From Paractinoplanes pyxinae (lineage in GTDB: Bacteria; Actinomycetota; Actinomycetes; Mycobacteriales; Micromonosporaceae), in NCBI RefSeq assembly GCF_026626335.1, contig NZ_JAPNTZ010000008.1:62001-126000 (forward strand): a DNA stretch of 64,000 bases, read 5' to 3'. The first letter of the stretch is position 1; every line of letters begins with the position of its first letter. Under the pieces are notes generated by a model. That model was not told where the DNA came from and did no database searches. It saw nothing but the letters and a program-made list of their open reading frames with translations. Positions 39,904 through 47,665 of this stretch are shown one piece after another. The position numbers and the translations under genes were made by a program.

Positions 39904-40730
39904 CCCCGTACCGGTTCGCCGGGCGCACCGCCGTCCTGACCGGCGCCGCCAGCGGCATGGGCGAGCAGCTGGCGTACGGCCTGGCCCGGCGCGGCAGCCA
40001 TCTGGTGCTCGTCGACATCTCGCCCCTGGACGACGTCGCCGCCCGCATCCGTGAGGCGCACCCGGCGCTGCGGGTCGAGACCATCAAGGCCGACCTGAGC
40101 GACCGCGACCAGGTGAAGGCCGTGACCGAGCAGGTGCTGGCCGACAATCCCGCGCTCGGGCTGCTGATCAACAACGCCGGCATCGCCCTGGGCGGCCGCT
40201 TCGACCAGGTCACGGTCGAGGAGTTCGAGACCGTGATGAACGTGAACTTCCGCGCCCCGATGCTGCTGACCCACGCGCTGCTACCCGCGCTGACCGCCGC
40301 GCCGGGCAGCCACCTTGTCAACATGTCCAGCCTGTTCGGTCTGATTGCCCCGTACGGTCAAAGCGCCTACGCCGCAAGCAAGTTCGCGCTGCGCGGGCTG
40401 AGCCAGGTGCTGCGGGCCGAGCTCGCCGAGAACGGGGTCGGCGTGACGACGGTCCACCCCGGCGGCATCCGGACGGCCATCGCCACCAGCGCCCGCATCG
40501 GCAGCAAGGTGCCGGCCGACCGAATCGCCCCGCAGCTGCGCTCGTTCGACGCGCTGCTCACCTACCCGGCCGACAAGGCGGCCACCGAAATCCTCGACGC
40601 CGTGACCCGCCGCAAGGCGCGCCTGCTGATCGCGTCCAGCGCCAAGCTGCCCGACCTGCTGGCCCGCGTCGCGCCCGTCGGTCACACGAAGCTGATGGAG
40701 TTGCTGACCCGCCGCCTGGGCGCCAAGTGA
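39900..40730 (+). CDS. Short-chain dehydrogenase in the monooxygenase operon
   Basis: 276 residues from ATG 39900. T-G-A-A-S-G-M-G near residue 13, N-N-A-G-I near 88, catalytic Ser in N-M-S-S-L and Y-A-A-S-K. Together with the monooxygenase and the hydrolase that follow it suggests alcohol to ketone to ester to acid plus alcohol conversion, the logic of a Baeyer-Villiger catabolic path. That scheme is an inference. Confidence 0.9.
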   Translation: MTPYRFAGRTAVLTGAASGMGEQLAYGLARRGSHLVLVDISPLDDVAARIREAHPALRVETIKADLSDRDQVKAVTEQVLADNPALGLLINNAGIALGGRFDQVTVEEFETVMNVNFRAPMLLTHALLPALTAAPGSHLVNMSSLFGLIAPYGQSAYAASKFALRGLSQVLRAELAENGVGVTTVHPGGIRTAIATSARIGSKVPADRIAPQLRSFDALLTYPADKAATEILDAVTRRKARLLIASSAKLPDLLARVAPVGHTKLMELLTRRLGAK

Positions 40731-41596
40731 CCTGGATCGACGTGCGGGGCGCCCGCATCCGGTACGAGGCGAGCGGTCCCGCCGACGCCCCGCCGGTGGT
40801 CATGCTGCACGGCATCGGGCGCAGCCTCGAGGACTGGGAGCCGCAGCGTCCCCTGCTCGACGCCGACCACCGCGTCATCACCCTGGACATGCCCGGGTTC
40901 GGCCTGTCCCAGCGTCTGCCGGCGAGGACGACGCTGAGCTCCCTGGCCGACGGCGTGTGGGCCACACTGGACGAACTGGGCGAGGCTCGACCCGTACACC
41001 TGATGGGAAACTCGCTCGGCGGCGCCGTCGCCATGCGGATGACGGCCGATCAGCCCGCCCGCGTCCGCACGCTCACCCTGGCCAACAGCGCCGGCTTCGG
41101 CAAAGAGGTGACGCTCGCCCTGCGCCTGCTGGCCGTCCCGTTCCTGGGCCGCTCGCTGCTGGGCCGCATCGACCCCCGAGCCGCCCGCCGCGTCGAGCGC
41201 TCGCTGTTCTTCGAGCGGGCCCACGTCACCGAGGAGCGCATCGCGCTGGCCGTCACCATCGGCAAGCAGCCCGACTTCGCGCCCGTCTACCTCGAGATCG
41301 CGAAGGCCCTGGGCGGCCTGCGCGGCATAGCGGCTCCCTGGCGCGCCGAGTTGCTGTCCCGCCTCGCCGAGAATCCCAAGCCCACTCTGCTCGTCTGGGG
41401 CGACCACGACCTGATCCTCCCGGCCACCCACCTCGAAGCGGCCCGCGCCGCCTTCCCGCACGCCGAGTCCCACCTGTTCCCCGACACCGGCCACATGCCC
41501 CAGCTGGAACGCCCGGCCGAGTTCGCCGCCCTCACCCGCCCGCTGCTGGCTGCCGCAGAGGCTCGAGCCCTTCCATCTCCAGCACCACAAGAGTGA
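40727..41596 (+). CDS. Alpha/beta hydrolase in the monooxygenase operon
   Basis: 289 residues from GTG 40727 (overlaps the SDR stop). Oxyanion segment L-H-G-I-G, nucleophile elbow G-N-S-L-G-G near residue 91, acid Asp in G-D-H-D and catalytic His in D-T-G-H-M-P. Presumed esterase for the lactone or ester made by the monooxygenase. The last 65 bp overlap the opposite cupin gene, an unusually long tail overlap. Confidence 0.88.
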   Translation: MTWIDVRGARIRYEASGPADAPPVVMLHGIGRSLEDWEPQRPLLDADHRVITLDMPGFGLSQRLPARTTLSSLADGVWATLDELGEARPVHLMGNSLGGAVAMRMTADQPARVRTLTLANSAGFGKEVTLALRLLAVPFLGRSLLGRIDPRAARRVERSLFFERAHVTEERIALAVTIGKQPDFAPVYLEIAKALGGLRGIAAPWRAELLSRLAENPKPTLLVWGDHDLILPATHLEAARAAFPHAESHLFPDTGHMPQLERPAEFAALTRPLLAAAEARALPSPAPQE

Positions 41597-41888
41597 GATC
41601 CTCAATCGCGCGGGTCGTGTGGTCCTCCCCCGCGCGCCACAGGACGGCCTGCCCGGCCACCACCGGCTGCCACTCGCCGTCACCCGACCGCACCGACCCG
41701 CTACCCGCGGAAACCAGCATCACCTGGTTCACCGGCGCCGGATGCCGCCCGATCTCACCGCCCGCGGCCACCCGCAGCACGGTCACCGCCAGCTCATCGC
41801 CCCGCACCACCGCCTTCGCGGTCAAACCCTTACTGCCGTACGCCTCGATCGCCCGGCCGGTAGCAGGCCCGTAGTCCAGAATCTCCAC
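41532..41888 (-). CDS. Cupin-domain protein
   Basis: 118 residues forming one small cupin barrel: G-R-H-P-A-P-V-N-Q-V near residue 47, G-D-G-E-W near 69, and G-E-D-H-T-T near 88. Only some of the usual metal ligands are present, so a binding rather than enzymatic role is possible. The final 65 bp are antisense to the end of the hydrolase gene. Confidence 0.8.
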   Translation of the reverse strand: MEILDYGPATGRAIEAYGSKGLTAKAVVRGDELAVTVLRVAAGGEIGRHPAPVNQVMLVSAGSGSVRSGDGEWQPVVAGQAVLWRAGEDHTTRAIEDLTLVVLEMEGLEPLRQPAAGG

Positions 41889-41897
41889 GCGGGCACC

Positions 41898-42731
41898 CTA
41901 GCCAGCAACAGCTCGGGCCGTGGCCTCGTGGAAGAGCATGGTGACGTGGTTGGCCGGGATGCGTTCGGCGGTCAGGCGCGGGAGCTGGGCGCGGCCCGCT
42001 TCGAGGGCGCGGTCGGTGATGAACGGGCGGGTGGAGTCGTCGCCGTCGTGTTCGGCCAGGATGACGTGCACCGGGACGTCGAGCGCGGCCAGCAGCGGGA
42101 GCGTGGGGTCGCCGGTCAGCGTGTCCACGGCATCGTCGATCAGGCGGGCGCTGTCCACGCGCGGGCGGCCCGACTCGTCGAGCAGGTAGGACGCCCACTG
42201 CAGCAGGCGGGGGCGCAGGTCGGGGCGGCGGGCGAGGGCGCGACCCTCGACCTGGTCGACGAACGTGCCGCCGTCGGGGAAGGCTTTGCCGAGCGGACGG
42301 GTGATCATCTTCCATTGGGCGCGCACCACGAGCGGGCGCAGGGTCCACCGCGGCTCGGGCAGGACGCCTCCGTCGAGCATCACCATTGCCCGTACGCGGG
42401 AACCGAGCTTTTCGGCGACCAGGGGCGCGAGATAGCCGCCCATCGAGTGCCCCACCAGCACCACCTCGTCGAGCCCGCCCTCGTCGGCCACCCGCACGAC
42501 CTCGGCCGCGTGCCCGGCCAGCCCCGGCCCGGCCTGGGTGGTCAGCGAGCCGCCCCGCCCCGGCAGATCCGGCGCGACCACGCGGGTGCCCGGCATCGCC
42601 TCGGCCAGCGCCCGCCACACCTCGGACGTGTTGGTGAGCCCGTGCAGCGCCAGCACGGCCGGGCCGCTCGCGCCGGAGTTCCAGTCGGCGCAGGTGAGTC
42701 CGGCGATGTCGCGCCGTTCGTGCTCAGTCAC
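41898..42731 (-). CDS. Alpha/beta hydrolase
   Basis: 277 residues. L-H-G-L-T-N at the oxyanion hole, G-H-S-M-G-G nucleophile elbow near residue 94, A-E-H-D-G-D for the acid and A-N-H-V-T-M for the catalytic His. General esterase/epoxide-hydrolase-like enzyme of unknown substrate. It lies 9 bp upstream of the cupin gene on the same strand, so the two may be co-transcribed. Confidence 0.88.
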   Translation of the reverse strand: MTEHERRDIAGLTCADWNSGASGPAVLALHGLTNTSEVWRALAEAMPGTRVVAPDLPGRGGSLTTQAGPGLAGHAAEVVRVADEGGLDEVVLVGHSMGGYLAPLVAEKLGSRVRAMVMLDGGVLPEPRWTLRPLVVRAQWKMITRPLGKAFPDGGTFVDQVEGRALARRPDLRPRLLQWASYLLDESGRPRVDSARLIDDAVDTLTGDPTLPLLAALDVPVHVILAEHDGDDSTRPFITDRALEAGRAQLPRLTAERIPANHVTMLFHEATARAVAG

Positions 42732-42823
42732 GCGGCGACCCTACTGCCCGCGCGCTCGCCCGGCCCGCCGGGAGGGCCGATTACCGGAAGCCGACCGTCC
42801 GGAATGGTGCCTATGGTGAGGTC

Positions 42824-43393
42824 ATGACCGACATTCCGTGGGAGCCGCCGCTGGCCGGCACCGAGACCGAGCACCTGCTGGGCGCGCTCGACCGCATGCG
42901 CACGACGTTCCGGTGGAAGGCCGACGGCCTCGACGCGGCCGCGCTGAACGCCAAGGTCGGCCAGTCCTCGCTCACGCTCGGCGGACTGCTCAAGCACCTG
43001 GCCCTGATCGAGGACCACACGATGGCCGCCAAGATCCTTGGCGTTCCCCTGACCGGCTGGGACGACCTCGACCCCAACGACGACGACGCCGAGTTCACCT
43101 CGGCCGCCGGCGACGAACCCGAGGCCCTGTACGCGCGATACGACGACGCCGTGGCCCGGTTCCGCACGAACCTGGCGGCCGCGCTGGCCGACGGAGGCTT
43201 GGACCGCCCGTCCGCCGCCGTCTGGCCCGACGGCTCCACCTTCAGCCTGCGCCGCGTCCTGTTCGACCACCTGGAGGAGTACGGCCGCCACTGCGGTCAG
43301 GCCGACATCCTGCGCGACGCCATCGACGGCCGCGCCGGCGAGGACCCGCCCGCCGACTGGCGTCCCACCTCAGGCCACTACACGTTCCGCTGA
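42824..43393 (+). CDS. DinB/DUF664-family protein (mycothiol-transferase-like)
   Basis: 189 residues, a four-helix bundle of the DinB superfamily: L-L-K-H-L-A-L-I-E-D-H near residue 60 and H-L-E-E-Y-G-R-H-C-G-Q near 147 place the three metal-binding histidines. In actinobacteria this fold includes mycothiol-dependent S-transferases and maleylpyruvate isomerases. A thiol-transfer role is likely but unproven here. Confidence 0.88.
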   Translation: MTDIPWEPPLAGTETEHLLGALDRMRTTFRWKADGLDAAALNAKVGQSSLTLGGLLKHLALIEDHTMAAKILGVPLTGWDDLDPNDDDAEFTSAAGDEPEALYARYDDAVARFRTNLAAALADGGLDRPSAAVWPDGSTFSLRRVLFDHLEEYGRHCGQADILRDAIDGRAGEDPPADWRPTSGHYTFR

Positions 43394-43406
43394 GCCCGCA
43401 ATCCGG

Positions 43407-43916
43407 TCACGACCAGTAAGGGGGCGGGTAGCCACCCAGCGATTTGGATTTCGGGCCGAGCACATAAGCGGGTCCCCGATCCAGCCCGCACTGGTCGGGC
43501 TCGTCCTTGAACACCTCGTCCGGGCTGACCGACGGAGGTGACGCGGGAGCTTCGGCCGACCACGCGTTACCGATCCGGCCCGTGTCCGGCGAGCGTTCGC
43601 GGCCGGACCGCGAGTCTCGTCCGGCTCGGGCCGACGTAGCAATCTGCTCCATGCTGACAACCGCCGCTGACCCTGCGCCGGAAACTGCGTTTCCACGCGC
43701 CGGTCGGTTGCCGGCCCCGTCGGCGACATGGACCGCCTTGGCCACCGATAGAGCACCGGCGGATTTCGCCGGCGGCGACGAGACACCCGAGACTGCCGGG
43801 AGCGGCACGGAAGGAATCGGCGTGCGGCGCCGCTCGGGCGTCGGCTCGGAGGAGCCGGACGCGTTCGCACGATCGCCGGTCCGGTCCTGGTCGAATACGT
43901 CCTCCGCGTGCGCCAT
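43407..43916 (-). CDS. Hypothetical low-complexity protein
   Basis: 169 residues, mostly disordered Ser/Ala/Pro/Arg sequence, with an ordered-looking end: F-K-D-E-P-D-Q-C-G-L-D-R-G and G-G-Y-P-P-P-Y-W-S. No signal peptide or domain. The ribosome site is weak. Codon third positions are less GC-biased than in neighbours, so it may be a poorly conserved or spurious gene. The C-terminal part is the best reason to keep it. Confidence 0.4.
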   Translation of the reverse strand: MAHAEDVFDQDRTGDRANASGSSEPTPERRRTPIPSVPLPAVSGVSSPPAKSAGALSVAKAVHVADGAGNRPARGNAVSGAGSAAVVSMEQIATSARAGRDSRSGRERSPDTGRIGNAWSAEAPASPPSVSPDEVFKDEPDQCGLDRGPAYVLGPKSKSLGGYPPPYWS

Positions 43917-43986
43917 GATTCATCGTCGCTCACGCCCGTCCGGGCCGCCACTCCGATTAACCAGGTGGCACAGCGTGGCGCCGTGG

Positions 43987-44280
43987 TCAGGCGTCGACCG
44001 TCAGGCTCACGGTCACGGTGTCGCCGATCTCCAGGTTCTCGCCGCGGCGCACGGCGGTCTTGATCGGGACGATGTAGCGGCCGTCCTTGGGCCACAGCGA
44101 GGTCGTCCAGTCCGTGCGGCCGATCCGGGCGGTCACCGGAATCATCCCCCAGCCATAGCTGACCAGTGACGACGCCGACTCGATGGCCGCGCACTGCTCG
44201 TCGGGCACGGTGACGAAGTGCCACGGGGCGGGGCCCCGCCAGAACCAGATCTCCCCCGTGAACCGCAAATCCATGGGCAC
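43987..44280 (-). CDS. DUF1905 protein
   Basis: 97 residues. L-R-F-T-G-E-I-W-F-W, F-V-T-V-P near residue 23, Y-G-W-G-M-I-P-V and the closing G-D-T-V-T-V-S-L are typical of DUF1905, a small beta-barrel of unknown function. ATG 44280 or the ATG at 44274 could be used. Confidence 0.85.
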   Translation of the reverse strand: MPMDLRFTGEIWFWRGPAPWHFVTVPDEQCAAIESASSLVSYGWGMIPVTARIGRTDWTTSLWPKDGRYIVPIKTAVRRGENLEIGDTVTVSLTVDA

Positions 44281-44382
44281 ACCTTAGTGCGCTCCCGCTC
44301 GCCACCCAGCGCCAGAAATCGGTCGTGTAAGCACGCGTGGTTGGGGTAACCGGCGCGTCGCCGCGGAAGGCAGGGCCGCGGT

Positions 44383-45003
44383 GTGACAGAAGCGAGGAAG
44401 CGGTTGCCCAAGATTGTTGACCACGACCAACGGCGCGTCGAGATCGTCGAGGCGTTCCTCTCCGTAGTGGGAAGGGACGGGCCGTCCGCGGCCAGCAGCC
44501 GTGCTATAGCGGCGGAACTGGGTGTCGGGGCGGGTGCGCTCTGGCACTACTTCGACAGCCTGGACGCGGTGGTGGCCGCGGCGTGCCGGCAGGTGCTCGA
44601 ACGGACCGACGCCCGGATCGTGGCCGCGACCGAGGGCCGGCGCGGGCTGGCCGCGGTCGACGCGACGCTGCGCGAGATCCTCCCGCTGGCCAAGCAGACG
44701 CGGGACGAGGCGCAGGTGGTGGTCGGCTTCTGGGGGCGGCTGGCCGTGGACCGGCAGATCGCCACCGGGCAGGCCGACGCGCTGGACATGTGGGGCGACC
44801 GGGTGGGCCGGCACCTCGCCGAGGCGGTCGACGACGGCGAGCTCGTCCGGTCGGTGCCGGTCGACTGCCTGGCCGAGGTGCTGCTGTCGATCGCCGTGGG
44901 CCAGCAGGTGCACGCCGTCCTCGACGCCGAGCGCGGCGACCCGCAGCGCCAGCTCGCGCTGGTCCAGCACTGCCTGAAGCCGTGGCGGACGGGCCCGGCC
45001 TAG
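44383..45003 (+). CDS. TetR-family regulator
   Basis: 206 residues from GTG 44383. Helix-turn-helix A-I-A-A-E-L-G-V-G-A-G-A-L-W-H-Y-F near residue 40; the ligand domain has V-V-G-F-W-G-R-L, common in BetI-like TetR proteins. Divergent from DUF1905. Its TAG stop overlaps the TAG of the opposite VOC gene. Confidence 0.88.
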   Translation: MTEARKRLPKIVDHDQRRVEIVEAFLSVVGRDGPSAASSRAIAAELGVGAGALWHYFDSLDAVVAAACRQVLERTDARIVAATEGRRGLAAVDATLREILPLAKQTRDEAQVVVGFWGRLAVDRQIATGQADALDMWGDRVGRHLAEAVDDGELVRSVPVDCLAEVLLSIAVGQQVHAVLDAERGDPQRQLALVQHCLKPWRTGPA

Positions 45004-45398
45004 GCGACGAAGATGCAGAACGGGTGCCCGGCGGGGTCGGCGTAGACGCGCAGCGGCTCTTCCGTGTCGTCGCTGCGGTCGTACAGCAGCTTCGCCCCCA
45101 GCCCGAGCGCCCGTTCGTGCTGCACGTCGAGCTCGGCCGCGGACGGCACGGTCGTGTCCAGGTGCAGCTGCTGGCGCACCGGCCCGTCCGGCCACGTGAC
45201 CGTGGGCAGCTCGTCGACCTCTTGGAAGGCGAGCGCCCGGCTGCCGTCGGGCCGCAGCAGCACCAGCCAGCCCTCGCCGTTCTCGACCTCGTCGCCGGGC
45301 CGGTAGTGCAGCCCGAACATCTGGCGGTAGAACTCGGCCAGACCGCGCACGTCTTCCGCGTCGAGCACCGGTTGGAGGATCGTCGGGTATCCGCTCAT
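45000..45398 (-). CDS. VOC (glyoxalase-like) family protein
   Basis: 132 residues from ATG 45398. F-Y-R-Q-M-F-G-L near residue 28, Q-L-H-L-D-T in the middle and Y-A-D-P-A-G-H-P-F-C at the end are the standard VOC pattern, with His and Glu/His metal positions. Substrate unknown. Confidence 0.87.
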   Translation of the reverse strand: MSGYPTILQPVLDAEDVRGLAEFYRQMFGLHYRPGDEVENGEGWLVLLRPDGSRALAFQEVDELPTVTWPDGPVRQQLHLDTTVPSAAELDVQHERALGLGAKLLYDRSDDTEEPLRVYADPAGHPFCIFVA

Positions 45399-45496
45399 CC
45401 CGACAGCCAACCATGAACGGCCAATACCTATCATGCAGATAGGAATGCTATGGTGTGGCGTTTCCGCCGGACCGCTACCCCTCAGCGAGGCGCCGC

Positions 45497-46510
45497 GTGA
45501 CCACACCGACCGAGCAGGCCGCCGCCCTTCTTCTTGCCGAGCACGCCTTCGCGCCGGCCACGCCCGGCTTCGTCGGGGCCGAGGTCGACCTGCCGCTGGG
45601 CGCGCCCGGATTGCCAACCGCCCTGCTCACTGCGTTGGCCCTGCGCCCGGTGCTGCGGCACGGCTTCCTCACCGCGTCGTCGCCCCGGATGGCCGTCGTC
45701 AGCGGGCCACCCTCCCCCGGGCTCGAGGCCTGCCTGTCCCGGATGGCCGACGATCTGGCCAGCCCTCTGCCGCTGCTGGGCGCCGCTTCCGCGCCGCAAG
45801 GCAACGGCGAGGGCGGCGTACGGGTGTCGCTCGAGGCCGGACTCGACGGGGGCGGGCCGCTCGGGCTGAGCCGGCGCTGGGCCCTGGCCAACACGCTCGC
45901 CCCGGTGCTCGCGGCCGCCTTCGCCAACTCACCCCTGCTCGACGGCCAGCCGGCCGGGTGGCGCAGCACCCGCCAGTCCCGCCACCGGAACCACCCGGTG
46001 CTGCTGCCCGTCGCCGATCCGCGTGCCGCCTGGGCCGCGTACGTCCTGGGCTCGGACGGCCCGTTCCGGCAGGCCGCCCGGCCGCGGTTGAGCGACCTCG
46101 TGCGGCACGTCGACGCCCTGCGACCGCCGGTGGCCGCGCGCGGGCACCTCGAGATCGACGTGGCCGACCGGCAGCCCGGCGACGGCTGGCGGGTCGTGGT
46201 CGCGGTGACGTCGGTGCTGCTCGACGACCCGCGGGCGGCCGCGGCGGCCGAAGAGATCACCGCGCCGCTGGCCGCCGAGCCCCGGTTGTGGGAAAGGGCG
46301 GCCCGCGACGCGCTCACCGACCCCGTGCTGGCCGCCGCCGCGCGGGCGTGCTTCGTCGAGGCGTACGGCGCCCTGGCCCGGCACGGCGTGCCGCGTGACC
46401 TGCGGGACGCCGTCGCCGAGTTCACCGAGCGCTTCGTCATGCGGGGCCGATGCCCGGCCGACGACGTGCTCGACGCCCGTACGCGGGAAATCAGGCCCGT
46501 TCCCCGGTGA
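45497..46510 (+). CDS. Degenerate EgtA-like glutamate-cysteine ligase homologue
   Basis: 337 residues from GTG 45497. The second half clearly follows EgtA/GCS2 proteins: R-W-A-L-A-N-T-L-A-P-V-L, F-A-N-S-P-L, P-A-G-W-R-S-T-R, A-W-A-A-Y-V-L, then P-P-V-A-A-R-G-H-L-E and Q-P-G-D-G-W. The first half is shortened and the G-G-Q-x-E active-site motif is replaced by V-V-S-G-P-P. EgtA proteins are normally about 420 residues. It is probably not an active gamma-glutamylcysteine ligase. No egtB-E genes are nearby. The 3' end overlaps the CBS gene by 20 bp. Confidence 0.7.
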   Translation: MTTPTEQAAALLLAEHAFAPATPGFVGAEVDLPLGAPGLPTALLTALALRPVLRHGFLTASSPRMAVVSGPPSPGLEACLSRMADDLASPLPLLGAASAPQGNGEGGVRVSLEAGLDGGGPLGLSRRWALANTLAPVLAAAFANSPLLDGQPAGWRSTRQSRHRNHPVLLPVADPRAAWAAYVLGSDGPFRQAARPRLSDLVRHVDALRPPVAARGHLEIDVADRQPGDGWRVVVAVTSVLLDDPRAAAAAEEITAPLAAEPRLWERAARDALTDPVLAAAARACFVEAYGALARHGVPRDLRDAVAEFTERFVMRGRCPADDVLDARTREIRPVPR

Positions 46511-46928
46511 TGTACTCCTCGAGGCTGCTGCGCTCGTGCTCGAGCTCGTCGATGCGGAACTTGACCACGTCGCCGATGCTGACCACGCCGCGCAGCGACC
46601 CCTCCTCGATGACCGGCACGTGACGGAACCGGCGCTCGGTCATCAGGCGCTCCACCTCGTCGAGCACAGCGTCGCGGGTCACCGAGCGCACATCGCTGGT
46701 CTGGATGGCGGCCACCGGTTCGGTCAGCACGGTCGCGCCGCGGGCGGCCAGCGCCCGGACGATGTCGCGCTCACTGACGATGCCCTCGACCCGGTCGCCG
46801 TCCCGGCTGACGATCACCGCGCCGATCTTGTGCTCGGCCAGGACGGCCAGGAGCTCCGTCACGTCCGCCTCGGGTGACACCGTCACCACTTTTTCGCCCT
46901 TGACCCGGAGAATGTCGCTGATCCGCAT
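46491..46928 (-). CDS. CBS-domain pair protein
   Basis: 145 residues from ATG 46928, preceded by a good ribosome site (GGGAG). Two CBS motifs (about 1-65 and 70-130), each with I-G-A-V-I-V-S or F-R-H-V-P-V-I followed by G-I-V-S-E-R-D or G-V-V-S-I-G-D. Such stand-alone pairs bind adenine nucleotides such as AMP, ATP or NADH and act as energy sensors. Confidence 0.92.
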   Translation of the reverse strand: MRISDILRVKGEKVVTVSPEADVTELLAVLAEHKIGAVIVSRDGDRVEGIVSERDIVRALAARGATVLTEPVAAIQTSDVRSVTRDAVLDEVERLMTERRFRHVPVIEEGSLRGVVSIGDVVKFRIDELEHERSSLEEYITGERA

Positions 46929-47016
46929 GGTCGCCCACTCCCGTCCGCTGGGGTAACCCGCGGACCTCGCAACGCCGCGGGGCATACGCCTAGATGCCGC
47001 TATTGCGGACGCGATG

Positions 47017-47589
47017 TCAAGAGGTGGGGAACAGCCGCGCCGAGGCTTGCTCCCATTCCGACACCAGGTCGACCGTTTCGGGGTACCGCAGCCACTGCAG
47101 CTGCAGCCCGTCCATGAGCGCGACGATCTGCCGGGCCAGGGCGCCCGGGTCGTCCGACTCGCCGGCCGCCAGCTCGCTCAGCATCTCGACCGTGTGCTTC
47201 TGACGCTCGCTGAAGTATTTGTGGGCCGGGTGGTCGGGGGTCAGCGACTCGGCCTCGAGCACGGCGAACAGCCGGACGATCTCGGGCTGGGCCGCGTTGC
47301 GCCGCACCAGGGCCGCGCACGTCTCGCGCAGGGTGCCCGGCGCCTGCTCGTCGACCGCGCGCATGTCCTCCTCGTCGCGGTGGTCGAGCACCGCGACCAG
47401 CAGGCCGTCCTTGGAGCCGACGTGGTGCAGCAGGCCCGGCACGGTCAGGCCGCAGCCGTCGGCGACGTCCTGCATGGACAGGCCCCAGAAGCCGCGCTCG
47501 GCGATCAGCCGGGTGGTGACCTCGACGATCTGCCGGCGGCGTTCGGCGGCGGGCAGCCGCGCACGGTCTCGCCGATACATGTCACTCAC
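47017..47589 (-). CDS. TetR-family regulator of the glycoside hydrolase gene
   Basis: 190 residues. Helix-turn-helix D-V-A-D-G-C-G-L-T-V-P-G-L-L-H-H-V-G near residue 40. It is divergent from the GH3 gene, with 76 bp between, containing a palindrome ACCTACTAGGT. Probable local repressor of the glucosidase gene, a common pairing in Actinobacteria. Confidence 0.9.
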   Translation of the reverse strand: MSDMYRRDRARLPAAERRRQIVEVTTRLIAERGFWGLSMQDVADGCGLTVPGLLHHVGSKDGLLVAVLDHRDEEDMRAVDEQAPGTLRETCAALVRRNAAQPEIVRLFAVLEAESLTPDHPAHKYFSERQKHTVEMLSELAAGESDDPGALARQIVALMDGLQLQWLRYPETVDLVSEWEQASARLFPTS

Positions 47590-47636
47590 CCCTTGTTCGC
47601 CACACAGCGTAGAGGTTATGTTACAGCGAAGTTATT

Positions 47637-47647
47637 ACCTACTAGGT
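47637..47647. promoter_or_regulatory. Palindrome in the TetR/GH3 divergent promoter
   Basis: ACCTACTAGGT, a perfect 5-1-5 palindrome that continues as an imperfect TTACC...GGTAC repeat (47635-47649) within an AT-rich patch, 18 bp before the GH3 start. Candidate operator for the adjacent TetR protein. Confidence 0.5.
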
Positions 47648-47665
47648 ACTCAGTAAGGACTGATC

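Noticed and set aside
43507..44169. Plus-strand frame opposite the hypothetical at 43407-43916 and DUF1905
   Set aside because: No start signal, no domain, and it runs antisense through a well-supported DUF1905 gene.
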